Assembly: GCA_026545765.1 (NCBI GenBank)
Contig: CM048840.1
Span: forward strand, 29,826,765 to 29,890,764
DNA: 64,000 nt
From: Plantago major
Taxonomy: Eukaryota > Streptophyta > Magnoliopsida > Lamiales > Plantaginaceae
Reading direction: 5' to 3'
The notes beneath the pieces are model-generated. The model made no database searches and was not told the origin of the DNA. It saw nothing but the letters and a program-made list of their open reading frames with translations. Numbering within the stretch: position 1 is the first letter of the stretch; each line of letters begins with the position of its first letter. Below are positions 8,945 to 19,294 of the stretch, piece after piece. Made by a program: the position numbers and the translations under genes.

Positions 8945-9826
8945 TGTTGATACGGAAATATGTCCAATCCGTCATAGGCGCCTTTGGAACGAATCCTAAG
9001 GAGTCCCAAGTTGTCTGAGTCTGGGACCTTACAGTCCGACCCGGAGGTCTGACCCTAAGCCCCCGGCGAGTCCGACCCGCCCAGGTTCAAGGGGATAGGA
9101 GGACCAAAGGATAGTAGATCCGACCTTGCCAATGGTCCGTAACCATGGGTTCCAACCCGGACACCCGTCCGGACTAAGCACAACAACCTCACAAGCAACC
9201 AAGTGAACTGGCACTAGAGAGTAAGGAGGATCGAGGCACGAGGTCCGAATGAAAGGTACTCAACAGACTGAGAAGAATATCTTATGAGCAACCTGGTACG
9301 GTCCGGGCCAAGCATCCGAACCTGTCCCTTCGGACCTTAACCCGCGGCAGACTGCATCAAAGCCTCTAATACTCTGACATTAATGACTAAACTACCCCTG
9401 AAAGCCCAAAGTGGAATGGGGCAAGTGTCATTAATGGGCCATGGGCCTATTGAAGCCTTGGTGGCTCAATCCAGGCCTTACGCTTGGCACGATCCGGTGG
9501 AACCCTCCCAATTGGTGAGAAATCTATATATAGGGCACACACTCCCATGATAATGGTAAGCAATAATCACTTCCGAACCTTGACTATTATACAGAGTAGA
9601 TCTTCAGTCTCTCTTGAGTAAAGTCTCAAACGTGTTTGACACTTAGCAAACCGGGTCCTAACCCCCCCCCTCTAAGTCACTTGTGCAGGTTCTTACCAAG
9701 CTTAGGATCTCAGGCTCTCACACGTTGGCTCTTACGCAGTACGGAGCTTCTTACTTAAGGATACCTTGGCCATTACCTGTGGGGTAGAATAATCTCTAAG
9801 TGGTTGGGGGACTTTTACCCTCAACA
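8945..9826 (+). repeat. T1 3' LTR (Tat family, 882 bp)
   Basis: The LTR opens TGTTGATACGG and closes CCCTCAACA. It aligns along its whole length with 15099-15967 and, less closely and reversed, with 52608-53546. It has a TATATATA box near 9525 and a C-run near 9661. The next five bases are ATAAC. Confidence 0.9.
9524..9533 (+). promoter_or_regulatory. TATA box in the Tat LTR
   Basis: CTATATATAG is followed by GGGCACACAC; the same stands at about 15658-15667 in T2. It is the likely core promoter of the element. Confidence 0.55.
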
Positions 9827-9954
9827 ATAACATTGAAGGTGTTCTTATGAAATTACATCAAATTTATGGAGTTATTAATTAACAATGACAACTTCAATTA
9901 TGGTGGTTCATTAGATGAGATATGGGCTAGATATCGAACATATTAAATTAACAA
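9827..9954. other. Host DNA next to T1
   Basis: Short AT-rich host stretch beginning with ATAAC and ending with AATTAACAA, the left target repeat of the Mutator-like element. No gene. Confidence 0.6.
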
Positions 9955-11113
9955 GGGAAAATTACACTGCCCTCAATAAAGTGCCGCTAATCAACGTAGT
10001 TCCTCACATTTTAACAATAACATATAAGGACATGTTTCTTAAATCAATAACGAGATGGTCCAAAAGTCAACCCAAAAATGACGTGAAAAATATAAAAAAA
10101 AAATTTCCTTATTTTAATATTCAGATCTTCAAAAAATAATTGCAACTAACCCCTCTTACTTATTTGACACCCAATTTATATCCCTAAAGTTTATAATAAA
10201 TTCAAATCAACCCTCAATTCAATTTTTTTTATTCAACTTCAATCAAAATAAATTGCAATCAAACTCTATTAATTTTCTAACTTCATAAACTCATAAAAGT
10301 ATTCAATTTTTTCTCATTCTTCCATTGGTGAAGGTTGAAATGATGCTTAGAGGTTCCATTCATCAATTATTTCCCCATTTTTCCACCAATCTTTCCCATT
10401 CTTTCATAGTCCAAGAAATTTCAAATTCGGACTCCAATCAAACCCGAACGAGGACTCCATTGATGGAGCTTGAAGCTCCATTCACGGAGCTTGAATGGCT
10501 CATCAATGGAGCTGCAGCTAGATCCATCAGTGAAGCTGTTTGTGCTCCATTTAAGCTCCATTTTAAGCTCAGATAAATGGAGCTCAACAGCTCTATCATT
10601 GGAGCTTTAAGCTCCATTAATGGAGTCCGAATTGGGCTCTAATTGAGTTCGAATCGGGCTCCATCGATGGAGCTTAAAAGCTCCAATGATGGATTTTTAA
10701 CCTCGATTGATGGAGTTTAAAGCTCCATCAATGGTGAAATAATTTTGAAAACGAAAAAGGAGGAGAAAGATCCTTGCTTGATGATGTAGAACATAGTTTG
10801 ATGAATAAAAAATGTTTGATGAAGATGATGAATGATAAAATTAAGGTTTGATGAAGATGAATAATTGATAAAATTAAGGTTTGATGAAGGAGAGGATGAA
10901 AATGAATAAGTGAATTTTATTTGGGTCAATTTTGAAATTATTATAAACTTGAAATGGGTTGATTTGCAATTTCTATTTTAATTTCCACATGTAAATTCAT
11001 TTTTTTAGTCGGTCAATGCGAAAATAAATTTTTGGACCAATATGTTATTTTTGAAATGTCAGGGACAACAATGTTATTACGAAATTTATTAGGGGTCCAA
11101 ATGTAATTCACCC
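9955..11113. mobile_element. Non-autonomous Mutator-like element with 9-bp target repeat
   Basis: The 1159-bp element opens GGGAAAATTACA and closes with the complement-like TGTAATTCACCC; the inverted similarity continues inward for at least 80 bp and more weakly for about 200 bp (for example AACATATAAGGAC against AACATATTGGTCC). It is flanked by a perfect 9-bp direct repeat AATTAACAA at 9946-9954 and 11114-11122. Long terminal inverted repeats with a 9-bp target duplication are the signature of the Mutator superfamily. The only frame inside (10325-10576) shows no transposase motif, so the element is non-autonomous. Confidence 0.85.
10440..10740. repeat. GGAGCT-rich inverted repeat cluster inside the Mutator-like element
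   Basis: Words such as ATGGAGCTT and AAGCTCCAT recur a dozen or so times in both orientations, giving many possible short hairpins (GGAGCTTGAAGCTCC near 10465 is one). Its role is unknown; it may be an internal satellite that grew within the element. Confidence 0.7.
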
Positions 11114-11122
11114 AATTAACAA

Positions 11123-11866
11123 TAAGTTCAAATAAATGAAACCTAAATGGAGTGCAAAGCTTTGAACTCTATCACCATCTCCAGCAGAGATCCAAAATCC
11201 ATTTGGGTCTCTGCTGGGTCTTGTAGATTCTCAAAGCAAGGAGTTTGTCTGAGACGCTGGGTCGAGGCCCAAATTTTGGTTTCTTTTGTCACCAATAAAA
11301 TCATTCATTCTTATTAATCAAAGCGTCTATCTTGTTAACGAAATGGTTTCTTTTGTAACAAAACACCGATCTTGAGAATATAGGTGTTTTGATTAATAAC
11401 ATCGATGATTTACATGACTACACAGGCCTGTCTCTAGATAATTAATTAAAAGACCATCTCTCAGAAGACATGTTGCTCTAAATATATGATAACTAAATTA
11501 TACTTCCTCTTCGTCTTGGATAGAACTTCTCATTTGGCTTTAGTTAATTTTACTTGACCAACATCGTAAATTAATCCCAAATCATATTATTAAGAAAATT
11601 ATTTTACGATACTTATTATACTTTGATAATTATGATTAATCTTTGACGGAGACGGATCTTTAAAAAAAATTACAAAATCAAACGAGAAATTTTGATCAAA
11701 ATAGAGGAAGTAGTATTATTTAGAATGCACTCACTCTGTCACAAAGAACATAAGATATATTCATTTTTGTCATTTTGCTCATCATGTTAGAAGGCCTTTC
11801 ATTATATTATTCTATTTCATAAGAAAATGTACTATGCAATATACATCATAACCTTGATTCTTCCAT
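11123..11866. other. Host DNA 3' of the lipid-transfer gene
   Basis: AT-rich stretch with no coding frame of note. At 11181-11217 CCAGCAGAGATCC pairs with GGGTCTCTGCTGG across an 11-base loop; the CTCCAGCAGAG word resembles ends of plant Harbinger-type miniature elements, so this may be a collapsed remnant. The end nearest the gene should hold its polyadenylation signals. Confidence 0.45.
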
Positions 11867-12166
11867 TTATTTCTTTGGAAGAAGACAGGAAATAGTTACT
11901 CCACATTTGGTTGCCACCTTCTTGGTGTTTGGGTTGTTGAGGTACTTCCTGAAACGAGGGTCTTTGAGGTACTTGCAGAGGCAGGTCTCTTGCTGCTTCA
12001 GATTGGAACAACACTCTTTGGACGGATCTCCTTTGCCTAATATGGCTGGGAGACAAGGACTCAGCTTCGCTGGGTTACAGTCAACTGCAATGGAGTTTTG
12101 TACCTCCACCACCAGCATGATAAAGATGCATAACATGGCAATGCCGAAAAAACCAGACTTGTTCAT
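11867..12166 (-). CDS. Type 2 non-specific lipid-transfer protein
   Basis: An intact 99-residue precursor. Residues 1-27 form a signal peptide (hydrophobic core IAMLCIFIMLVV, likely cut after SIA), so the product is secreted to the cell wall. The mature part has the eight cysteines of nsLTP type 2 at 30, 38, 52, 53, 62, 64, 88 and 94, giving C-X7-C-X13-CC-X8-CXC-X23-C-X5-C; rice LTP2 has X6 in the last gap. CXC with a hydrophobic middle residue (Leu63) is typical. The family binds fatty acids and lysolipids in a hydrophobic tunnel and is linked to cutin or suberin deposition and defence. No intron is seen, as usual for this class. A TATAAATA box lies 68 bp upstream. It is the only intact host gene in the window. 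The plus-strand frame opposite it is a shadow. Confidence 0.93.
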   Translation of the reverse strand: MNKSGFFGIAMLCIFIMLVVEVQNSIAVDCNPAKLSPCLPAILGKGDPSKECCSNLKQQETCLCKYLKDPRFRKYLNNPNTKKVATKCGVTISCLLPKK

Positions 12167-12233
12167 CTTAAAGCTTTTGTAATGAAGTGAAAATGTTTGT
12201 CTTTATATTTGCTAAATGGTACCATTGGCATGG

Positions 12234-12241
12234 TATTTATA
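12234..12241 (-). promoter_or_regulatory. TATA box of the lipid-transfer gene
   Basis: TATAAATA on the minus strand, 68-75 bp before the start codon, which would place transcription start about 35-45 bp before the ATG. This is ordinary plant spacing. Confidence 0.7.
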
Positions 12242-12523
12242 GGTGTAGATGATATGATTAGAAACTATATTTGAAAATAAAAACAGTACTCTATATTCTT
12301 ATAAATTTTAAAGCGAATATTAAAGTGTATGTTTTGACTAAATGAACATGTCAAGATAAATCTCATTTAATTTTATTGTTCCATTTTTTTTCTTTTGTTT
12401 TTTTTCATTTTCAAGTTATATTGCTTTGTACCTTTATCAGTGTCTCTTTACTGTTGACTTTTTAAGAGTCTTTTGACCATAAATTAATAAGGAAATTGTA
12501 ATTATAATGATTATATTATGAAT
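12242..12523 (-). other. Upstream region of the lipid-transfer gene
   Basis: AT-rich DNA between the TATA box and the solo LTR. It would hold the proximal promoter. I see no site I can name; the Athila-like LTR begins about 360 bp upstream of the start codon. Confidence 0.4.
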
Positions 12524-13669
12524 TGATATGCTCAAACTAATATTTTAAAAATAAATAATTAAAGCTGTGTTGTAGACAGACACAAGCTTAACCAAATAAT
12601 TTCGTGAATGAGTTACCTAGCAACTATAACGTAGCAGAGTAGTAAACGTAAAAGTTTGCGGTTAAACTATGATTGGTTTGTAAATCTACTAAATGAAACA
12701 ATCTAAAGTGAGAACCGTTTGAACTTGAACCCAACGAGAAGTAATGAACACGGCAGTGATGATTAGGATACACATAAATAGGTTATAGCCATCACATTCA
12801 TACGATTGTAACATGTTATTTGTCCAAAATTAAGAAGTTAATGCGATTTTAACCAACTCATTTTTGAAAGTTTTGATCTAAAGATATTATCTGCTTGTCA
12901 GACATATAATCCCTTAACCTCTGATGTGCACTTGAGAATTCGAATGCATTGTAGTACCTGTAATCCTAAATTACAATCAAAGATTAAACTTATATTATTG
13001 TCGGAAGCTCACAAACACACAGTAATAGTGGTGAGTTAACACGGGATGTCGTTCTCCACGGACACTTAGCATCGGAACAAACAAAGTAACGTTTTGATTA
13101 TGCGTGTAGAAAGCAGGCAGAGTGTAAGTAAACAGATTGTGTGTAAGCAGATGATCGAATTGCAATTAAAACCCTAATCTTGTTGATGAAAAACGATGAT
13201 GGAAAGGACCCCCAACCTCACTCGTACAATGCTACTCCCAACATCCTAGTTAATATCCTACGTGATTACCTCTAACGACAGCAGAGCATAATACTAAATA
13301 CCAAGGTGCAGTCGATACCAGTAACCCTACTGATCAGTTCAATGAAACTACTGCGTCACTCAGCAGAACGTCACACCACAAAGGATGTATAAAGTTTTAT
13401 AACCACGATTTATGTTTAAAAACTATTCCATTAATATTACACGGCATATAAAGAAGTAGCGCATTAGAGTTTCTTAAGAACATACTAGTTTTTTTGATCA
13501 AGTATGAATGAAAGAAAATAGTCAAAATTGTTCAAAGACTAAAACTAGGATTCTTAAAGCTTTTTGATATGTTTGGAATAAAATATGAATGAATGAAAAT
13601 AGTCAAAATTCGACTAAGTAACGAAAGAACGTAATCTTAATCGAAGCCATCGTGCGCGTCCGATTCCTC

Positions 13670-13850
13670 AAATTAAATATGACGCGTCATGTCTGTAATC
13701 CAAAACTTAATTTAGCTTTGTAAATTTGGGACGCGCCCAGTTTGGCAAAACAGGATGCATGCGTCATGCCCCTTTTTTCTATCTTCATTCAGTTAGTAAC
13801 TTTTGGACGCGTCCGCTTTCCGAAAATAGGATGCGTCTGGTCCATTGAAA
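13670..13850. repeat. GACGCGTC palindrome cluster in the solo LTR
   Basis: ATGACGCGTCAT near 13679 and GGACGCGTCC at 13804-13813 are perfect palindromes, with related GCGCGTCCG, GACGCGCCC and GATGCGTC words around them. They occupy the part of the LTR where the other Athila family carries CTCGCCGCGGCGAG. Confidence 0.65.
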
Positions 13851-13857
13851 AATCCTT

Positions 13858-13930
13858 TGTTCTTCATGGGACTTGAACTTGGGGCCTTACAATTGAGTGT
13901 TGAGCCTCTTAATGCTCTAATACGACATTC
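13858..13930 (-). other. Possible degenerate tRNA-like sequence
   Basis: Read on the minus strand, TTAGAGCATTAAG is followed about 30 bases later by AAGTTCAAGTCCC, which resembles the end of a tRNA D-arm and a B-box. No acceptor stem is convincing. It could be a tRNA-derived head of an old SINE or chance similarity. Confidence 0.2.
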
Positions 13931-14238
13931 CAAAATATCATTTTTCCTCCGGTTTCCACCTAAAAATATGAAGCCTACAAAAATAGCTAAAACATGAAAA
14001 TCATAAAAACGAATGAGAAACACTATAAAATACCAATAAAGACTTGCAAAAATAATGTAAAAAAAGGACTAGATGAACCTTTAAATTATGGTCTCATCAT
14101 GAACGTGCAATGAAAATACGTTTACAAAATAAGTTTTTTCTTACTATGCTGCAGTATAATTTAGAATTACTCCATCGGTTCCAGACTTTCAGTAAAAACT
14201 TTACATTTGGAATTGATGCAATTATTATATATAAGCTA

Positions 14239-14760
14239 TGTTATGAAACCCGACGGGTCGTCCCGGTTCAACCGCGACTCGGAGGGGGGTCCGGGCCGAA
14301 AACCCCCCAAAACCAGAAAAAATCGGATTTTTGTAAAAACCCGGCAGAACTGGTAAAAACCCGGTTCCACCCGGGTTTCTAAAAAAAAAAAAAAATCGAA
14401 AAACCCCAATCACAACAAAAGCCCTAATCGCTCAGTTCCTTTTCCTTTTCAGTCTTCTTCCTTTTCCTTTTTTGCAGCTCATTCTTCTCCCGTTCTTCTC
14501 CCGTGCTTTAATGTTATTTGTTATTTTGAACTCAATGTTATGCAGTTATGGTGACTTTGTGTTTGGAATTGAGGCATATGTCGTTTATGCAATGTTTTCT
14601 ATCTATTTTTTAGGTAAAAAATGTATATGTTGAACTTTTAAGGCATACATTATGTTTTATTTTTAAAAATATTTTTTATAGGTTGACCCGAGTTGACCCG
14701 GTTGAACCTCCTACAGTAGGTAGGCCGGGTCAACGTCCGGGTCCGAGTTTCAAAACACAG
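14239..14760. mobile_element. Small inverted-repeat element with 11-bp target repeat
   Basis: A 522-bp element whose ends read TGTTATGAAACCCGAC and, reversed, CTGTGTTTTGAAACTCGGAC, with CCGGGT/GGTTCAACC words continuing inward on both sides. It is bounded by a perfect direct repeat TATATAAGCTA at 14228-14238 and 14761-14771. The 9-11 bp target length points to a Mutator-like miniature element; an 8-bp hAT repeat inside it cannot be excluded. No coding capacity. Confidence 0.75.
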
Positions 14761-14771
14761 TATATAAGCTA

Positions 14772-15098
14772 AATGATAAAAAAATAAAAAAGAATTGTTT
14801 ATATTGTTAAGTAGATGGTGAATAGTAAACGAACCGCGGTTCAGTACGACTAACCTAAAATGTGACTTGTGTGTCTAGACCGAATCACAATCAGATGAAG
14901 AGTGAACACGTTATCTTTCTTGTCTGTAACAGATGAGCAGTAAACAAGAGTGAAATTTAGAGGGAAACTATGTATGTTTCCAGCATATCATATTTATATA
15001 ATCCACCGAGGTTCAAGGCGAAAATATTCACTATAATTGATGTTTGAGTCTCTATTTTACAGTTTTCGGGGCGATTTTTCTACATCAACAACCATAAC
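14772..15098. other. Host DNA before T2
   Basis: No gene or repeat recognised. It ends with ATAAC immediately before the T2 LTR. Confidence 0.5.
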
Positions 15099-15967
15099 TG
15101 TTGATACGGAAATATGTCCAATCCGTCATAGGCGCCTTTGGAACGAATCCTAAGGCGTCCCAAGTTGTCTGAGTCCGGGACCTTACAGTCCGACCCTAAG
15201 CCCCCGGCGAGTCCGACCCGCCCAGGTTCAAGGGGACAGGAGGACCAAAGGATAGTAGATCCGACCCTGCCAATGGTCCGTAACCATGGGTTCCGACCCG
15301 GACACCCGTCCGGACTAAGCACAACAACCTCATAAGCAACCAAGTGAACTGGCACTAGAGAGTAAGGAGGATCGAGGTCCGAATGAAAGGTACTCGACAG
15401 ACTGAGAAGAATATCTTATGAGCAACCTGGTACGGTCCGGGCCAAGCATCCGAACCTGTCCCTTCGGACCTTAACCCGCAGCAGACTGCATCAAAGCCTC
15501 TAATACTCTCACATTAATGACTAAACTACCCCTGAAAGCCCAAAATGGAATGGGGCAAGTGTCATTAATGGGCCATGGGCCTATTGAATCCTTGGTGGCT
15601 CAATCCAGGCCTTACACTTGGCACGATCTGGTGTAACCCTCCCAATTGGGGAGAAATCTATATATAGGGCACACACTCCAATGATAATGGTAAGCAATAA
15701 TCACTTCCGAACATGACTATTATACATAGTAGATCTTCAGTCTCTCTTGAGTAAAGTCTCAAACCGGTTTGACACTTAGCAAACCGGGGCCTAACCCCCC
15801 CCCCCCCCCCCTCCAAGTCACTTGTGCAGGTTCTTACCAAGCTTAGGATCTCAGGCTCTCACACGTTGGCTCTTACGCAGTACAGAGCTTCTTACTTAAG
15901 GATACCTTGGCCATTACCTGTAGGGTAGAATAATCTCTAAGTAGTTGGGGGACTTTTACCCTCAACA
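15099..15967 (+). repeat. T2 5' LTR (869 bp)
   Basis: TGTTGATACGG to CCCTCAACA, about 97% like 8945-9826 by eye, apart from small indels and a longer C-run near 15797-15811. A TATATATA box lies near 15658. Confidence 0.9.
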
Positions 15968-15970
15968 TTT

Positions 15971-15982
15971 TGGCGCCGTCTG
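15971..15982 (+). promoter_or_regulatory. Primer binding site of T2
   Basis: TGGCGCCGTCTG starts three bases after the LTR. The TGGCGCC start is shared by Tat and Athila primer sites (tRNA-Asp-like), although here the rest departs from the Athila form. Confidence 0.7.
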
Positions 15983-15984
15983 TT

Positions 15985-17420
15985 AAAATTGAGAAGCTCG
16001 CCTTCGCGCTGGTCTACACTGCCCGGTGACTGAAGCCTTACTTCCAATCTCATCGAATCGTGGTCCTCACCAATGAACCACTCAAACATGTCCTAGGCAA
16101 ACCAGATCAATCAGGACACTTATCCAAATGGGCGATCGAGCTAAGTGAATATGATATCGGGTACCAAGCCCCATCTGCTAAAAAGGCTCAACTCCTTGCT
16201 GACTTCCTGGTAGATTACCCAGAGGAAACGGAAGAAGGAACCGAAAGTCCACAGGAGGACGTGAGCTACGTCATGCTCACTCAAGCGAAGGATACCCCAG
16301 AAGGAGAAAGGGCAAAAGAGAATGAGCCTGAAGAGATGCTAAGGAGTAACGTTCAACTATGGACCAGATATCAGGAACCTATGGATGACTCCCTGAGGGT
16401 GAGACATATGTTCCTCCTAGACGAAGTAACCAACACTTCGACACCTGCATCTTCCGACAAGAAGCAAGAAGACAGAAAGTGCCTACTATTGAATCAAAAA
16501 GCAAACTTCAGAACAAGGAATGTTGGATGTTACAAGTGGATGGATCCACTACCAGACGAACAGGAGGAATAGGAATCTTTCTTGAAAGCCTTGAAGGAGC
16601 CAAGCTGGAATACGCCATCACCCTCAACTTTGAAGTAACAAACAACGAGGCCGAGTATGAGGCACTGCTCACCAGCTTGAGGATGGCGAAAGCTCTTCAA
16701 GTAAAAAGAATCAAAGCTTATACAGACTCCCAGCTCATAGAATCCCAGTTTTCTGGGTCTTTTGCTGCTAAAGGACCCAACATGATCAAATACTTAGAAC
16801 TTCTCAAGAAAGAGGTGGAGCACTTTGAAGTATTCACTCTTCAGCAATTCCACAAGGAATGGAACGAAAAGGCCGACGCCCTTTCCAAGTATGCCTCGGC
16901 CTGAGGAGCTCTAGATACAAGGAGTGTCATCCTGATGACTCTCACAGACTCCTCCCTGGCAAATCTTAATGGACAAGTCTTCCTCTTGAGCACTGAAAGG
17001 AGCTGGATGACTGACATATTTTACTATCTCAAGGATGGCTCTCTACCTTCAGATCCTAGAGAAGCGAGGAGGATCCTGTGCCAAGCCAACAGATACTTCA
17101 TCCTGGGGGAGGATCTTTACAAGAGATCTTTCACCGGCACTCACATGAGATGCCTTGGTCCCCAGGAGGCGAAGACTGTGATGGAGGAAATCCATGGAAG
17201 AAGTTGCGGAAGTCACTCCGGAGGACGGACTCTGGCGCAGAAAATTATAAGGCAAGGAAACTATTGGCCCACGATCAATAAAGACACCACCAGCTTTGCC
17301 CGTGCTTATGAAGATTGCCAGTACTACGCCAACATACCCCATCGTCCGACCAATCCTATGATTTTGCCAATCATAGCATGCCCATTTGATCAATGGGGCA
17401 TAGACATAGTTGGTACCTTT
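15985..17420 (+). pseudogene. Tat pol remnant: RNase H, archaeal-type RNase H, integrase N-terminus
   Basis: The first part ends an RT-RNase H (EKLAFALVYTAR, then LTNEPLKHVLGKPD, HLSKWAIELSEYDI). From about 16480 a second RNase H of the archaeal type follows, with the catalytic-type residues in VDGS, NNEAEYEAL, YTDSQLIES and NEKADALSK. From 16935 an integrase zinc-finger-like region follows (GGRTLAQKI, YWPTINKD, CPFDQWGIDIVG), stopping near 17420 just at the catalytic core. These functions would copy and insert the element; here the region is a fossil with several interruptions. Confidence 0.8.
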
Positions 17421-19294
17421 CATTCTTTACAAACAGTTATTGATGGAAAATTTGGTGTCCGAAGCGGACCGAATATCTCCATCTCGAGTCTGAGCTTCCG
17501 GACAGGACAGGAACAGTACCCCTCCGGGCAGGACCTACTCTCCGAACCAAGCCAAAAATGATACGGCGGCATCTGTCTCTTCTTCCCAGTCACTCGGTGA
17601 AATCCACACAAGAGCCAGTTACTAGCAAAACGCGACTGATGCGACCGGATCTATATCGATACCGCACAAAGAACAAAAGGAGTCAAACCAAAGATATGAA
17701 CAACACGAACCAATGGATCTCCAAATAATGAGTCCATACTTTCGAACAAAGGACAAGTGGAATCCGAACCGGATAACTCTGGTACGGCAAGGTAGCTCCA
17801 CGGTCCTCTCAGACGATCCACATCTTCCACCACAACCACTTTCTGGTTCGCACCCTCGGGCACCACAAGAAAATGGTAAATGGTGGAAGGAGCAAACAGC
17901 CCGAGAATTCGACTCTCCATGCCAACAAGTCTTCCATAATCCTAGGGAACGGTGAGCTAGTCCACTCCCCCGGGGCTCAAGTGGTTGATACACTACAGCC
18001 CCGGAGAGAGAAGACTAGCACGCTGATCCGAGAACTATGTCCGAAACTTATATACTGCAAGGTGCAAATATCCCAAAAAATTAACTCTCCGAAGCAACAT
18101 GCGTGCAATCCGTAGAACCAACAAGCTAGCCTGCTTCCCCGGGGCTGAAATTCTTAATGCACGCTACAGCCCCAAAGCAAGAAGGCTAGCCCGGCGATCC
18201 GGGGAGTACTAGGGATAGTGAATGACGAAAGGACCGAAGTCACTAGTGTTTAGGAATCCTCAGAACCAGCGAGCTAATCCGCTTCCCTGGGGCTGAAGTT
18301 GACGATACACGATTACAACCCCGCAGAAAGAAGATTGGCACGGCGATCCGAGAAGGGTTCCTTCCGAGAAGCTGATATCCGTTACCTTCCACATAGTCCG
18401 ATTCAATGGCATCTTCAGACGCCCGAAGGACCCACCGAGACGAATCAAATGGGAACGGCGGAATCAACCTACTCGTTCAGACGCCTGGACACCAGGATCC
18501 GAATCCACTATTACTATAAAAGGGATGGAATGATCTGACGAAAAGCCGTACAATCCAGGGGTTTATATAGAAGTGGCGAACCAATCACCACTCGACACGT
18601 GGTGTATAACAGCTGGCGATGGGCTTGGGCCTGGCCATGGGCCCAACAATTGGGCCGCTATTGGGCCAACCCGGAGTCCTTTCACACTTTTCAGCCTTAT
18701 TGGGAGAATTATTTTGAACTATTAATGGCTCGGATCCCTCAGCCTGAGGCACCAAACGTGGTCCGTAGCCCCCACCCAACTTTTTTAGTGAGAACGTCTC
18801 CTTTTTTACCACCCTTTCACAAGTAAAAAACGACTCGGAATAGTATACCGCGTCGATACGAATCGAGCAAGACTTATGACATCCGAAACATTCCTGCTTG
18901 TTACAAATTTGAGTGAACCAATCTTCTCGGGGCGATTAACATTTGGAGCTACGACTCGGACGAACGCCTTGTCCGACCGAGCTATGAGTCGACCAATTGA
19001 GAATTGTATTATTGTTGGGAAAATTTGGTCTCGAGGATTCGGATCTATTACCCGAACACCGAACCAACGAAACTTATACATTCAACGCGCAATGAGAAGC
19101 ATGCATTCGAAAAGAAAATAACACAAGCAGATGATATGAGTTGGTCTGAGCCATCAACGAACCCAGACCATTGCCATAAATATTGAATCAAATACGTATA
19201 TTTGACAAAAATTATCCATACGTAATGGACAAAAAACAACATAGTTTTAAGGTCCGAAGACCAGAGTGACAGGCTTCCGGGGCATACCCCGTCT
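17421..19294. other. Tat spacer with three imperfect repeats, no gene
   Basis: Sequence between pol and the antisense gene. Three related units begin near 17952, 18122 and 18270, each containing CC(C/T)GGGGCT, a CTACAGCCCC-type partner word that can pair with it, and a GGCGATCCGGGG-like end. Frames on both strands are short and without motifs. Confidence 0.6.

Larger units (their letters stand above)
5399..9826 (+). mobile_element. Tat-type Gypsy element T1, 3' part
   Basis: On the plus strand this piece holds, in order, an antisense gene (5471-7468, minus), an untranslated stretch, a 102-bp tandem array, a purine tract and a 3' LTR. An antisense ORF between pol and the 3' LTR is a known feature of the Tat lineage (for example Grande and Retand). 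The LTR matches that of T2, whose primer site and archaeal-type RNase H confirm Tat. The left end is cut by Sirevirus S1. The LTR is followed by ATAAC. LTR comparison with T2 by eye gives about 3% substitutions, so the insertion is roughly a million years old at usual plant rates. Confidence 0.8.
12524..14099 (-). repeat. Diverged Athila-like solo LTR
   Basis: On the plus strand it opens TGATATGCTCAAACTAATA, followed by GTTGTAGACAGAC, and closes AAATTATGGTCTCATCA. Both ends and their neighbouring words match the Athila-type LTRs at 33667-35035 and 36229-36501, but the interior has drifted far. The flanking five bases are TGAAT (12519-12523) and TGAAC (14100-14104), a target repeat with one change. 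It is clearly older than the Athila array further right. Confidence 0.8.

Noticed and set aside
10325-10576. 83-residue frame in the Mutator-like element as transposase
   Set aside because: No Mutator transposase motif; composition follows the GGAGCT repeats.
11907-12182. Plus-strand frame opposite the lipid-transfer gene
   Set aside because: Shadow of the minus-strand gene, which has signal peptide, eight cysteines and a TATA box.
13858-13930. Working tRNA gene
   Set aside because: Only fragments of D-arm and B-box wording; no acceptor stem, and it lies in an old LTR.
15080-15355. Frames within the Tat LTRs (also 9029-9214)
   Set aside because: They lie inside LTR sequence, cross its edge and show no motif.
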